Shown: positions 42,829 to 51,859, numbered from the stretch's first letter. The stretch: 64,000 nucleotides of DNA from Caenimonas soli (GCF_013155545.1 NZ_JABJVV010000009.1:1-64000), one strand, 5' to 3'. Notes: generated by a model from the sequence alone, not told the origin. A program made the numbers and translations.

Positions 42829-43572
42829 ATGACCGATTCACTGGGCTGGCGGCGCAAGCTCGCCGTATTGATACCGTCCACCAACACCAGCGTGCAGCCC
42901 GAATTCGACGGCATGCGACCGCCAGGTGTCACCAACCACATCAGCCGCATCCGCATTCCCAACATCCCGCTGAACAACGACGCCGATTTCGACCGCCTGA
43001 TCGAGCTCATCGCTGCCGCGCAGGACGAAGCAGTCGATTCGGTGATGTCGTGCGAGCCGGACCAGCTGGTGCTGGGCATCTCGGCGGAGGTCTTCTGGGG
43101 TGGCCTGGAAGCCAGCCGCAAGCTCAAGAGGCACTTGATGGAACGCACCGGCCTGCCAGTGACGGTCGGGTCCGAGGCGTCCGGTGCGGCTCTCGACCTC
43201 TATGGCGCGAAAAGCATCGCCGTGCTGACGCCGTACCAGCCGGTCGGCGACCGCAACGTGGTGCGCTTTTTCGAGGACTGCGGCTACCAGGTGAAACGGA
43301 TCCACGGCCTGAAGTGCGAAAGCCCGGTCCGCATCGCCCATGTCGGCGAAGCCGAGATGGCCGCACAACTGAAAGCATTGGACGGCGACGACGTCGACGC
43401 CCTGGTGCAGGTGGGGACCAACCTTGCGATGGCACGGCTGGCCGCGAGCGCGGAACTGTGGCTGGGCAAGCCGGTGATCGCGATCAACACGGCGATCTAC
43501 TGGCAGGCGCTGCGGTCCGCGGGAATCCAAGACAAGATAGCGGGGTTCGGCTCTTTACTCGAGAAACACTGA
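42829..43572 (+). CDS. Asp/Glu racemase superfamily protein (maleate isomerase-like) without the usual Cys pair
   Basis: 247 residues. The P-x-N block is conserved (LAVLIPSTNTSVQPEFDGM), but the two catalytic-Cys positions read LVLGISAEVFWGG and VQVGTNLAMARLAA, with no Cys at either. The paralogue at 18008 keeps both. The protein may bind rather than convert a dicarboxylate, or act like the EutA branch of the superfamily, whose chemistry is poorly described. GAGGG precedes the ATG at 42829; an earlier ATG at 42775 lies inside the promoter. The GntR gene follows after 3 bp. Confidence 0.83.
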   Translation: MTDSLGWRRKLAVLIPSTNTSVQPEFDGMRPPGVTNHISRIRIPNIPLNNDADFDRLIELIAAAQDEAVDSVMSCEPDQLVLGISAEVFWGGLEASRKLKRHLMERTGLPVTVGSEASGAALDLYGAKSIAVLTPYQPVGDRNVVRFFEDCGYQVKRIHGLKCESPVRIAHVGEAEMAAQLKALDGDDVDALVQVGTNLAMARLAASAELWLGKPVIAINTAIYWQALRSAGIQDKIAGFGSLLEKH

Positions 43573-43575
43573 CCC

Positions 43576-44274
43576 ATGGCGAAAACCATAGAAAAACCAT
43601 CGTCGACCGCCGCCCAGGCCTGCGCCCACATCAAGGAAATGGTGATGAGCGGCGCGTACGCGTCGGGAATGCGCCTGACCGAGGAGCAGCTGGCGGGCGA
43701 ACTGGGCACCTCGCGCACGCCGGTGCGCGAAGCGATGCGCCAGCTGGTGGCCGACGGATTCCTGTACTTCAAGCCCAACAGCGGAACCTTCGTGAAGGCC
43801 TGGACGAGCGACGAGGTCCGGGAGATATTCGACCTGCGCCTGCTGCTGGAAAGCGAAGTCGCCGCCGAAGCTGCGGTGCACATCGACGCCGGGCAGCTGA
43901 AACAGCTCAGGGCCCTGCAGAAGGAGATCGAAGCGCAGGGCTGCGACATGACGGAAGCGAACCTGGCGCGCATCAGTGCCCTCAACCGCAAATTCCATCG
44001 CCTGCTGGGTGATGCCAGCCGCAACACGCGGCTGGTCACGCAATTGGCCAACTGCATCGAGGTGCCGATTGTCCAGAAAACGTTCCGCCTCTACGACCAA
44101 GGGCAGCTGGCCAGGAGCTTTCATCATCATCGGGAACTGCTCGACGCCCTGTCGGCCCGCGACCGGGAATGGGCCCGCATGGTGATGGGCTGCCACATTC
44201 GTTCGGCCAAGTTCGTCCTGCTCAGCCAGGGCGCTTCCGATGCTGCCGGCACCGGTGATCACCAAGGCCTCTAA
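43576..44274 (+). CDS. GntR family regulator, FadR/FCD subfamily
   Basis: 232 residues. The winged HTH spans residues 10-75 (MRLTEEQLAGELGTSRTPVR then EAMRQLVADGFLYFKPNSGT). The FCD ligand domain follows, with VREIFDLRLLLESEVAAEAA and a metal-binding pattern of Asp/His residues (NRKFHRLLGDASRN, FHHHRELLDALSARD). Such regulators commonly bind dicarboxylates through a metal. Encoded 3 bp after the racemase-family gene. Likely controls its own operon and the divergent TRAP genes through the GTATAC-centred site at 42768. Confidence 0.9.
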   Translation: MAKTIEKPSSTAAQACAHIKEMVMSGAYASGMRLTEEQLAGELGTSRTPVREAMRQLVADGFLYFKPNSGTFVKAWTSDEVREIFDLRLLLESEVAAEAAVHIDAGQLKQLRALQKEIEAQGCDMTEANLARISALNRKFHRLLGDASRNTRLVTQLANCIEVPIVQKTFRLYDQGQLARSFHHHRELLDALSARDREWARMVMGCHIRSAKFVLLSQGASDAAGTGDHQGL

Positions 44275-44318
44275 TCTGGCTATGCTGACGTCGATTCACC
44301 TTGGAAGGGAAAGCTCAA

Positions 44319-44663
44319 ATGGTTCAGCGATTCGATGTGGGTGCACGAATGTCCGAAATGGCCGTGCACAACGGAACGGTTTACCTGGCCGGCCAGATTG
44401 CCGATGACAGCGGCCAGGACATTCGCGGGCAAACCCGCCAAGTGCTGGGCGCCATCGACGCGCTGCTGGCCCGTGCGGGCTCCGACAAGACGAAGATCCT
44501 GCTGGCACAAATCTTCCTGGCCGACCTGGCTGATTTCGCGGCCATGAATGAAGTCTGGGACGCCTGGGTCGCTGCGGGTCAAACGCCGCCAAGGGCCACG
44601 GTCCAGGCACACCTGGCCAAGCCCGAGTGGAAGCTGGAAATCGTGGTCACCGCGGCAATCTGA
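44319..44663 (+). CDS. RidA family protein (enamine/imine deaminase)
   Basis: 114 residues, the full length of the YjgF/RidA trimeric fold. Blocks: VHNGTVYLAGQIADDSGQDI, QTRQVLGAIDALLARAGSDK and PPRATVQAHLAKPEWKLEIV; the Arg in PPRATV is the conserved carboxylate-binding residue. Hydrolyses reactive enamines, or in catabolic clusters deaminates aminomuconate-type intermediates. The ATG at 44319 has GGAAGGG upstream; the codon at 44301 is a TTG and less likely. 44 bp after the GntR gene, perhaps in its operon. Confidence 0.9.
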   Translation: MVQRFDVGARMSEMAVHNGTVYLAGQIADDSGQDIRGQTRQVLGAIDALLARAGSDKTKILLAQIFLADLADFAAMNEVWDAWVAAGQTPPRATVQAHLAKPEWKLEIVVTAAI

Positions 44664-44670
44664 AGGCGGA

Positions 44671-45243
44671 TCAACTCCCGCGCGGCAGCACCGTCAGCAC
44701 CCGCACGATGAAAGCATGCAGCTCGGCCATGTAGTTGCGCAGGAACGTCTCGGTTTCCTCGTTGGTGACCTCGCCCTCCGGCGTGATCAGCCCGGGCTTG
44801 AACTGGATGTAGGCCTCCGGCGAGTTCATCTGCGGCGAGTTGCAAAAACTCAGCACGCTGCGCAGGCTCTGTTGCGCCACCGCGGTGCCGATCGCGCCGG
44901 GCGAGGTGCCGATCACGGCCGACGGCTTGCGGGCGAAGGAGTTTTTCCCGTACGGGCGGCTGGCCCAGTCGATCGCGTTCTTGAGCCCGCCGGGGATTGA
45001 GCGGTTGTACTCCGGCGTCACGAACAGCACGGCATCGACCTCGGAGAGGGCTTGCTTGAACGCACGCGCCGGGGCCGGAAAATCGGCGTCGTAGTCATAG
45101 CTGTACAACGGGAGATCCTTGATCGGGATCTCGGTGAACGTCAGTTCCGCCGGGGCCAGGCGGATCAACGCCTTGGCGAGCTGGCGGTTGATGGAAGCAG
45201 TGGCGAGGCTGCCGACCAGATAGCCGACCTTGTACTTGGACAT
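44671..45243 (-). CDS. NADPH-dependent FMN reductase
   Basis: 190 residues, flavodoxin-like fold of the ChrR/SsuE-type reductases. The N-terminus YLVGSLATASINRQLAKALI binds FMN phosphate. FVTPEYNRSIPGGLKNAIDW (P-E-Y-N-x-S) is the family signature, and FARKPSAVIGTSPGAIGT follows. Reduces quinones, FMN or oxyanions such as chromate with NAD(P)H in the cytoplasm. Stands alone. Upstream (45250-45275) is a CTTGGG/CCCAAG stem of unknown role. Convergent with the RidA gene. Confidence 0.91.
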   Translation of the reverse strand: MSKYKVGYLVGSLATASINRQLAKALIRLAPAELTFTEIPIKDLPLYSYDYDADFPAPARAFKQALSEVDAVLFVTPEYNRSIPGGLKNAIDWASRPYGKNSFARKPSAVIGTSPGAIGTAVAQQSLRSVLSFCNSPQMNSPEAYIQFKPGLITPEGEVTNEETETFLRNYMAELHAFIVRVLTVLPRGS

Positions 45244-45328
45244 GAAGACTCCTTGGGTGCAAAAAGCCCAAGCAGCATAGGCGCGAGCCGCCGCGCCTTC
45301 GCAACCAGATTACAGATTAGCGGCCTTC

Positions 45329-46717
45329 TTACATCGATGGCTCGCTCCAGCCGCCGCCCAGCGCGCGGTACAGCAGCACCTGGTTTTGCAGCAATTGCAG
45401 CCGGGTCTGGATCTGCGCTTGCCGCGCCGCGAACAGCGAGCGCTGCGCATCGAGCAATTCCAGAAAGCTGCTCACGCCGCTTTCGTAACGCAGCGTCGAC
45501 AACCGCAGCCGCACGGCCTCGGCCTGCGCCACGTTGTTCTGCGCGGTAAGCTGGTCAGCCAGAGTGGCTCGTCCGGCGAGCGCATCCGATACTTCGCGGA
45601 AGGCCGACTGGATCGCCTTCTCGTACTGGGCCACCGCGATGTCGCGGGAAACGTTGGCCGATCGCAGACCGGCCCGGTTGCGGCCGGCGTCGAAGATCGG
45701 CTGCAGCAGCTGCGGCGCCACCGTCAGCCCCCAGGAGCCGCCCTTGAACAGGCCCGAGAGCTCGTTGCTGGCGGTGCCGATGCCTGCCGTCAGCGTGATG
45801 CGCGGGAAAAAGGCCGCGCGCGCCGCACCGATGTTGGCGTTGGCCGCCACCAACAGTTGCTCGGCCTGGCGCACGTCGGGGCGGCGCACCAGCACATCCG
45901 AAGGCAGCCCGGCTGGCACGTCCGGCAGAGTCAGCGTTGCCAGCGCCGCCTTGCCGGAAGCATCCGCCGGCGGCGCCTCGCCCAGCAACAGGCGCAAGGT
46001 GTTGAAGTCCAGGGCGCGCTGCCGTTGCTGCTGGGTGAGCGCGACGCGCGCGGATTCGGTGAGCGACTGCGCCTGCTGGAAATCCAGCTCGGAGGAAACG
46101 CCGCTGTCGAAACGCAGCCGGGTCAGGCGCAGCGACTCCTCGCGCGTGGCCAGCGTCTGCCGGGTCAGCGCCAGCAGTTCCTCGTCGGCCACCAGGTTCA
46201 GCCAGCTGTTGGCGACCGAGGCCACCAGCGACATCTGCGCGGCCTTACGTCCCTCCTCCGTGGCCAGATACTGGGCCACGGCCGCTTCGCTCAGGCTCGC
46301 GATGCGGCCGAAGAAGTCGATCTCCCAGGCAGAGACCAGCAGGCCGGCGGTGTACGTGCTCGCCGTGCCGCCGCCGCTGGCGGGCGCGCGCGAGCCACTC
46401 ACGGCGCCGGACACCGAGGGAAAACGATCGGCGTTGCGGATGTCGTACTGCGCCCTGGCCTGCTCGATGTTGAGCACGGCAACACGCAGATCACGGTTGT
46501 TACGCAGCGCCGTCGCGATCAGCCCGCGCAGGTTGTCGTTTGCAAAAAACTGCTGCCAATCCAATACAGCGGCGGGCGCGCCTTCGGTGGCGGAGGCATC
46601 GTCCCAACCGGCAGGCACCGGGGCCTGCGGCCGCTCGTACACCGGCATCATCGAGCAGCCGGCCAACAGGGCCGCAGCCGCCAGCGCCAGCAGCCGCGGA
46701 TTCGTTTTCAAATTCAT
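45329..46717 (-). CDS. RND efflux outer-membrane channel lipoprotein (OprM/NodT family)
   Basis: 462 residues. Lipoprotein signal LALAAAALLAGCSMMPVYER, with lipobox Cys at residue 21. Two TolC-like repeats: NRDLRVAVLNIEQARAQYDI and ANIGAARAAFFPRITLTAGI in halves one and two. Forms the trimeric exit duct across the outer membrane and periplasm. The ATG overlaps the stop of the inner-membrane pump gene by 4 bp. Last gene of the adaptor-pump-channel operon controlled from 51193-51220. Confidence 0.94.
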   Translation of the reverse strand: MNLKTNPRLLALAAAALLAGCSMMPVYERPQAPVPAGWDDASATEGAPAAVLDWQQFFANDNLRGLIATALRNNRDLRVAVLNIEQARAQYDIRNADRFPSVSGAVSGSRAPASGGGTASTYTAGLLVSAWEIDFFGRIASLSEAAVAQYLATEEGRKAAQMSLVASVANSWLNLVADEELLALTRQTLATREESLRLTRLRFDSGVSSELDFQQAQSLTESARVALTQQQRQRALDFNTLRLLLGEAPPADASGKAALATLTLPDVPAGLPSDVLVRRPDVRQAEQLLVAANANIGAARAAFFPRITLTAGIGTASNELSGLFKGGSWGLTVAPQLLQPIFDAGRNRAGLRSANVSRDIAVAQYEKAIQSAFREVSDALAGRATLADQLTAQNNVAQAEAVRLRLSTLRYESGVSSFLELLDAQRSLFAARQAQIQTRLQLLQNQVLLYRALGGGWSEPSM

Positions 46718-49700
46718 ATCTGGTCTCCCGCGGTTGCGCCCGCCGGCAGCTCTCTGTCCAGCTCATGCGTGTACATGCGCCGCTGCCGTTCGCTGCCCTT
46801 GAAGTAACCGCGCACGACGACGAAGAAGATCGGCACGAAGAACACGGCCAGGCCGGTGCCGGTCAGCATGCCGCCCAGCACCGCTGTGCCGATGGCGCGC
46901 TGGCTGGCCGAGCCCGCGCCCGAAGCGAGGGCCAGTGGCAGCACGCCCAGGCCAAAGGCCATGGAAGTCATCACGATCGGCCGGAACCGCAGGTGAGCCG
47001 CAGCCAAGGCCGATTCGATCACGCCCTTACCCTGCGCCTGCAGGTCCTTGGCGAACTCGATGATCAGGATGGCGTTCTTGGCCGACAGGCCGATGATGGT
47101 GATCAGCCCCACCTGGAAGTACACGTCATTGGCGTAGCTGCGCAGCAAGGTGGCCAGCAGCACGCCGAGCACCCCCAGCGGCACCACCAGGATGACCGCG
47201 AGCGGGATCGACCAGCTTTCGTACAGCGCGGCCAGGCACAGGAACACGGCCAGGATGGCGAAGCCGTACAGGATGATGGCCTGCGCGCCGGCGAGCTTCT
47301 CCTCGCGCGACTGGCCGGTCCACTCGTAGCCGAAGCCCTGGGGCAGCTGCGCGGCCAATCGCTCCATTTCGGCCATCGCGGCGCCGGTGCTGTAGCCCGG
47401 CGCCGGAGCGCCCGAGATGCGCATGGCGGGGTAGCCGTTGTAGCGCACGGTCTGCATCGCGCCCTCCACCCAGCGGGTGGTCGCGAATGCCGACAGCGGC
47501 ACGGTCTTGCCCTGGTTGTTGGTGGCGTTCAGGCGCAGCAGGTCGTCGGGCTGCATGCGGGCCGGCGCGTCGGCCTGGACCACTACCCGCTGCAACCGCC
47601 CGCGGTTCGGGAAGTCGTTGATGTAGCTCGAGCCCAAGGCGGTGGACAGGGCCGAATTGATCGACTCGAACGGCACGCCCAGCGCATTGGCCTTGTCACG
47701 GTCGATGTCGATCTGCAGCTGCGGCGCGTCTTCCAGTCCGTCCGGCCGCACCTGCGTCAGGATCTTGCTCTGCGCCGCCAAGCCCAGCAACTGGTTGCGC
47801 GCGGCGACCAGCTTGTCGTGGCCGGCGCCGCCGCGGTCCTGCAGGCGGAACGTGAAGCCCGAGGCCACGCCCAGCTCGGGGATCGGCGGCGGGCTCAAGG
47901 GGAAGATGAAGGCATCGCGAATGCCCGACAGCGCTCCGAACGCGCGACCGGCCAGCGCCTGCGCCGACTGGCTGGCCTCCGGCCGCTCGTGCCAGTCCTT
48001 GAGCGTCACGAAGGCCAGCGCGGCGTTCTGTCCCTGGCCCGAGAAACTGAAGCCCAGCACGCCGACCATGCTCTGCACCTCGGGCTGCTTGAGGATGTAG
48101 GCCTCGACCTGTTCCATCACCGCGCGGGTGCGCTCCTGGGTCGCGCCCGGCGGCAGCTGCACGTTGACCAGCATGTTGCCCTGGTCTTCCGCCGGCAGGA
48201 AGGATGTCGGCAGCCGGGTGTAGACCAGCGCCACCACGGCGATGATGGCGGCGTAGATGATCAGGTAGCGTCCCGCGCGCCGCAGGATGCGCGCGACCAC
48301 GCTTTCGTAGCCCTTGGCCGTGCGCGAGAAGCCCCGGTTGAACCAGCCGAAGAAGCCTCGCTTCTCGTGATGATGGCCGGCCTCCACCGGCTTGAGCAGC
48401 GTGGCGCACAGCGCCGGCGTGAGCGACAGCGCCATGAACGCCGACAGCCCGATCGAGGCCACCATCACCGCCGAGAACTGGCGATAGATGTTGCCGGTGG
48501 AGCCGGCGAAGAAGGCCAGCGGCACGAACACCGAGATCAGCACCACCGTGACGCCGATGATGGCGCCCGAGATCTGGCCCATCGCCTTGCGCGTGGCGTC
48601 GCGCGGCGGCAGGCCCTCTTCGCTCATGATGCGCTCGACGTTCTCCACCACCACGATGGCGTCGTCCACCACGATGCCGATCACCAGCACCATGCCGAAC
48701 ATGGTCAACACGTTGATCGAAAAGCCCAGCGCCAGCAAGGCGCCGAAAGTGCCGAGCAGCGCGATGGGCACGACAAGCGTGGGAATGATGGTGTAGCGCC
48801 AGTTCTGCAGGAACAGGTACATCACCAGGAACACCAGCGCCACCGCTTCCAGCAGCGTCACCACCACCTGCGAGATGGAAATCTTGACGAAGCGCGAGCT
48901 GTCGTACGGGATTTCCCACTTCACGCCCGGCGGGAAGAACTTGGCCAGCTCGGTCATGCGATTGCGCACCGCATCGGCCGTGGCCAGCGCGTTGCCGGTG
49001 GGCGAGAGCTGCACGCCGATACCCGTCGAGGGCTTGCCGTTCAGGCGGGCCGAGGTGGCGTAGTTCTGCGCGCCTAGCTCGATCCGGGCCACGTCCTTCA
49101 GCCGCACGGTGGAGCCGTCGGTGTTGGCGCGCAGGACCACGTTGCCGAATTGCTCGACCGAATTCAGCTGCCCATTGACCACCACGGTGGCGGCGATCCC
49201 CTGCCCGGAGATATTGGGCAGGTCGCCGATAGAACCGGCCGACACCTGGGCGTTCTGCGCCCGGATCGCGGCATTGACCTCGGCCGCGGACACGCCGAAG
49301 CTGACCAGCCTGGCCGGGTCTATCCACACGCGCATGGCCTGCTCGGTGCCGAACAACTGGGCCTGGCCGACTCCGGGCAGGCGCTGGATCTCGGGCACGA
49401 CGGAGCGAGAGGCGTAGTCGCCCAGCGCGACCGGCGTGAAGGCCGGGTCGTCCGAGGACAGGATGGTGAAGAGCAGGAAGTTCGAGCGCGCCTTGTCCAC
49501 CCGCACTCCCTGCTGCGTCACCGCGGCGGGCAGACGCGGCGAGGCGCGCGCCAATCGGTTTTGCACATCCACCTGTGCCAGATCGGGGTTGGTGCCCGGC
49601 TGGAAGCTCAGGGTGATCTGGCCGCTGCCATTGGCCTGGCTGACCGACTCCATGTAGATCAGGCCGGGCGAGCCGTTCATCTCCTGCTCGATCACACTGA

Positions 49701-49884
49701 TCACGCTCTCTTCCAGCGTGCTGGCCGAGGCGCCCGGATAGACGGCGGAAACGACGATGGAGGGCGGTGCCACCGGCGGGTACTGGGCGATCGGCAACTG
49801 GGTGATGGCGACGCCGCCCAGCACGACGATGAACAGCGCGATCACCCACGCGAAGATGGGTCGGTCGATGAAGAATCTGGCCAT
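46714..49884 (-). CDS. RND multidrug efflux pump, inner-membrane HAE1 subunit
   Basis: 1056 residues, complete AcrB/MexB-type proton antiporter. Starts MARFFIDRPIFAWVIALFIV. Twelve membrane helices in two halves with large periplasmic loops. Helix 4 region LVIGIVVDDAIVVVENVERI carries the proton-relay Asp-Asp, and helix 10 has IIGLSAKNAILIIEFAKDL with the relay Lys. Exports hydrophobic or amphiphilic compounds from the periplasm. The start at 49884 is chosen by homology; the frame is open further upstream into the adaptor end, 10 bp away. High GC makes long antisense frames in this gene. Confidence 0.96.
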   Translation of the reverse strand: MARFFIDRPIFAWVIALFIVVLGGVAITQLPIAQYPPVAPPSIVVSAVYPGASASTLEESVISVIEQEMNGSPGLIYMESVSQANGSGQITLSFQPGTNPDLAQVDVQNRLARASPRLPAAVTQQGVRVDKARSNFLLFTILSSDDPAFTPVALGDYASRSVVPEIQRLPGVGQAQLFGTEQAMRVWIDPARLVSFGVSAAEVNAAIRAQNAQVSAGSIGDLPNISGQGIAATVVVNGQLNSVEQFGNVVLRANTDGSTVRLKDVARIELGAQNYATSARLNGKPSTGIGVQLSPTGNALATADAVRNRMTELAKFFPPGVKWEIPYDSSRFVKISISQVVVTLLEAVALVFLVMYLFLQNWRYTIIPTLVVPIALLGTFGALLALGFSINVLTMFGMVLVIGIVVDDAIVVVENVERIMSEEGLPPRDATRKAMGQISGAIIGVTVVLISVFVPLAFFAGSTGNIYRQFSAVMVASIGLSAFMALSLTPALCATLLKPVEAGHHHEKRGFFGWFNRGFSRTAKGYESVVARILRRAGRYLIIYAAIIAVVALVYTRLPTSFLPAEDQGNMLVNVQLPPGATQERTRAVMEQVEAYILKQPEVQSMVGVLGFSFSGQGQNAALAFVTLKDWHERPEASQSAQALAGRAFGALSGIRDAFIFPLSPPPIPELGVASGFTFRLQDRGGAGHDKLVAARNQLLGLAAQSKILTQVRPDGLEDAPQLQIDIDRDKANALGVPFESINSALSTALGSSYINDFPNRGRLQRVVVQADAPARMQPDDLLRLNATNNQGKTVPLSAFATTRWVEGAMQTVRYNGYPAMRISGAPAPGYSTGAAMAEMERLAAQLPQGFGYEWTGQSREEKLAGAQAIILYGFAILAVFLCLAALYESWSIPLAVILVVPLGVLGVLLATLLRSYANDVYFQVGLITIIGLSAKNAILIIEFAKDLQAQGKGVIESALAAAHLRFRPIVMTSMAFGLGVLPLALASGAGSASQRAIGTAVLGGMLTGTGLAVFFVPIFFVVVRGYFKGSERQRRMYTHELDRELPAGATAGDQI

Positions 49885-49894
49885 GGTGCGGACC

Positions 49895-51109
49895 TCAGGG
49901 CTTGGCGGCCGATGCGGCCACGGCCGGCGCAGCCGGTCGGCCCCCGTTCCAGGGTACGGGCTTGACCGTCGCGTTGGGCCGCAGCTTCTGGAAGCCATCG
50001 ACCATCACCTGCTCGCCGGCCTTCAGGCCGTCCACCACCACCCACTGGCCGACCTGTTCGCCGCCGACCTTCACCTTGCGGCTGCTCACCTGGCCCTGGG
50101 GCGAGACCACCATGACGGTGTCACCCTGCGCGGTGCGCGTTACGGCTTGCTGCGGCAACAGCACGGCGCCACCGGCCTTGGCCTGTTCCAGGCGGACTCG
50201 CACATACAGCCCGGGCAGCAAGCTACCGGTGGGATTGGGTACCTCGGCGCGCAGCGTCAGTTGGCCGCTCGTGGGGTCGACCGACAGGTCGGAGAAAAGC
50301 AGGCGACCGGGCTGCGGATGCTCGCTGCCGTCTTCCAGCACGACGCGCACCAGAGCGCCTTGCGCGCCGGCAGCCTGCTTGAGCTGCCCCTGCTCGAAAG
50401 CGCGGCGCAGCTTGAGCACCTCGTTGGCAGGCTGGGTGAAGTTCACGTACATGGGATTGACCTGCTGGATCACGGCCAGCGGCGTCGCCTCGCCCTGCCC
50501 CACCAGCGCACCCTCGGTCACCAGCGCGCGGCCGATGCGGCCCGAGATCGGCGCGACCACCGATGCGTAGTTCAGATTGATCTGTGCGGTCTGCACCGCC
50601 GCGCGGCCGGCCGCCACCTCGGCCTCCGCCTGCTTCTGTGCCGCGACGGCATTGGAATACTCCTGCTTGCTGATGGCGTTGGCTTCGACCAGCGGCTTGT
50701 AGCGCTCGGCCAGGGCCGTGGCCTGGCCCAGGTTGGCCTGCGCCCGGGCCAGCGTCGCTTGCGCGCTCGCCGCGGCCGCTTGATACGGGGCAGCGTCGAT
50801 GCGAAACAACGGCTGGCCGGCGCGCACGTCCGAGCCTTCGCGGAACAGCCGCTGCTGCACGATGCCCGCGGCGCGGGCCCGCACCTGCGCCACGCGCGAG
50901 GCTTCCAGCCGGCCCGGCAGTTCATTGAAGAGGCCGACCTCCCCCAGCGTCACCGTGACCACGCCCACCTCTGCCGGTGGCGGGCTGGCTGCTGCAGGCG
51001 ATGCGGGCTGGCTGGCGCCCTGCCCGCATGCTGCGAGCAAAACAAGCAACATCGTGGCGCCAAGACGCGGCCAGCGGGAGAGTTGGGGCATGCGGGATGC
51101 AAACTGCAT
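49895..51109 (-). CDS. RND efflux periplasmic adaptor (membrane fusion protein)
   Basis: 404 residues. Lipoprotein signal LGATMLLVLLAACGQGASQP with Cys near residue 28, so anchored on the periplasmic face of the inner membrane. Lipoyl/hairpin part: LFRIDAAPYQAAAASAQATL, then a coiled-coil hairpin, then ASVVAPISGRIGRALVTEGA. The beta-barrel and membrane-proximal domains follow (VYVRVRLEQAKAGGAVLLPQ). Joins the pump to the outer-membrane channel. AAGG precedes the ATG at 51109. First gene of the operon, divergent from its probable repressor at 51227. Confidence 0.94.
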   Translation of the reverse strand: MQFASRMPQLSRWPRLGATMLLVLLAACGQGASQPASPAAASPPPAEVGVVTVTLGEVGLFNELPGRLEASRVAQVRARAAGIVQQRLFREGSDVRAGQPLFRIDAAPYQAAAASAQATLARAQANLGQATALAERYKPLVEANAISKQEYSNAVAAQKQAEAEVAAGRAAVQTAQINLNYASVVAPISGRIGRALVTEGALVGQGEATPLAVIQQVNPMYVNFTQPANEVLKLRRAFEQGQLKQAAGAQGALVRVVLEDGSEHPQPGRLLFSDLSVDPTSGQLTLRAEVPNPTGSLLPGLYVRVRLEQAKAGGAVLLPQQAVTRTAQGDTVMVVSPQGQVSSRKVKVGGEQVGQWVVVDGLKAGEQVMVDGFQKLRPNATVKPVPWNGGRPAAPAVAASAAKP

Positions 51110-51124
51110 GGGAAATACCTTGCG

Positions 51125-51154
51125 GGAAAGGTCCGGAAAGGTCCGGGGAGGTCC
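51125..51154. repeat. 10 bp tandem repeat in the efflux-operon leader
   Basis: GGAAAGGTCC at 51125-51134 and 51135-51144, then GGGGAGGTCC at 51145-51154, with further decayed copies (GGAAG-GGCC type) to about 51190. It fills the space between the adaptor start codon and the operator at 51193, so it would lie in the untranslated leader or core promoter of the operon. Confidence 0.75.
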
Positions 51155-51192
51155 GGGAAGTGGCCGGAAACGAAAGAGCCGGAAAGTGGTGC

Positions 51193-51220
51193 AGTATACA
51201 TACATTCATGTATGTATACT
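51193..51220. promoter_or_regulatory. AcrR-type operator, 28 bp inverted repeat
   Basis: Arms AGTATACATACAT and ATGTATGTATACT (13 bp each, perfectly complementary) are separated by TC. The TACATACAT..ATGTATGTA core is the same as the known operator of E. coli AcrR. It lies between the divergent repressor (ATG 51227) and pump genes. TATACT at 51215-51220 can serve as the -10 of the repressor promoter, so binding would block it. Confidence 0.85.
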
Positions 51221-51226
51221 CGAGCC

Positions 51227-51844
51227 ATGGCCCGCCGCACCAAGGAAGACGCTCTCGCAACCCGCAACAGTCTGCTGGATGCGGCCGAGCACGTGTTCCA
51301 GGCCCAGGGGGTATCGGCCACCACGCTCAGCGACATCGCGGCGAAGGCGGGAACGTCGAGGGGCGCCATCTACTGGCACTTCAAGGACAAGGCCGACCTG
51401 TTCAACGCGATGATCGAGCGCGTCAGCCTGCCGCTGGAGCATGCCCTCTACGACGCGACCGGTCACGCGGATCCGCTGGCCTCGCTGAGGGTGGCCATCA
51501 TGGCGGCGCTGGACAAGACGGCCAACGACCCGCAAACCCGGCGCGTGTTCGAGGTGGCGACCCACAAGGTCGAATACGTGGACAGCCTCAGCTCGGTGCG
51601 CCAGCGCCACCTGGACGTGCGCGGCGAATGTGTGGCCGGCGTGAAGCAGGTCCTGCAGCGGGCCGCCCGCGAACGCGGCGTTTCGCTGCCGATGCCCGCG
51701 GAAGCGGCGGCGCGAGGCCTTCACGCGCTGGTGGACGGGCTCATCCAGAACTGGCTGCTCGACCCCGGCGCGTTCAACCTGCCCCGCACCGGCCGGCAGG
51801 CGGTGGACAGCTATCTGGCGGGGCTGGGGCTCGGGGAGCGCTGA
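51227..51844 (+). CDS. TetR family repressor of the RND pump (AcrR/TtgR-like)
   Basis: 205 residues. HTH at residues 10-55: DAAEHVFQAQGVSATTLSDI, then AAKAGTSRGAIYWHFKDKAD, the standard AcrR/TtgR/MexZ-like sequence. The C-terminal drug-binding domain is TetR_C_2-like (FEVATHKVEYVDSLSSVRQR). The ATG at 51227 has no ribosome site and lies about 7 nt from the TATACT box, so the message could be leaderless. An in-frame ATG at 51212 lies inside the operator. Expected to repress both its own gene and the divergent pump until a substrate drug binds. Confidence 0.93.
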   Translation: MARRTKEDALATRNSLLDAAEHVFQAQGVSATTLSDIAAKAGTSRGAIYWHFKDKADLFNAMIERVSLPLEHALYDATGHADPLASLRVAIMAALDKTANDPQTRRVFEVATHKVEYVDSLSSVRQRHLDVRGECVAGVKQVLQRAARERGVSLPMPAEAAARGLHALVDGLIQNWLLDPGAFNLPRTGRQAVDSYLAGLGLGER

Positions 51845-51859
51845 CTCGGTAGACCCGCC

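Noticed and set aside
46540..49849. Long antisense or shifted open frames of 700-850 codons across the RND pump gene
   Set aside because: They are His/Arg/Gly-rich shadows of a GC-rich gene whose true frame gives a full AcrB-type protein.
51123..51190. CRISPR-like array
   Set aside because: The repeats are 10 bp and contiguous without spacers, and no cas genes are present.
49757..51844. 695-codon frame containing the TetR repressor
   Set aside because: The part before 51227 is antisense to the efflux adaptor; the regulator domain begins at 51227.
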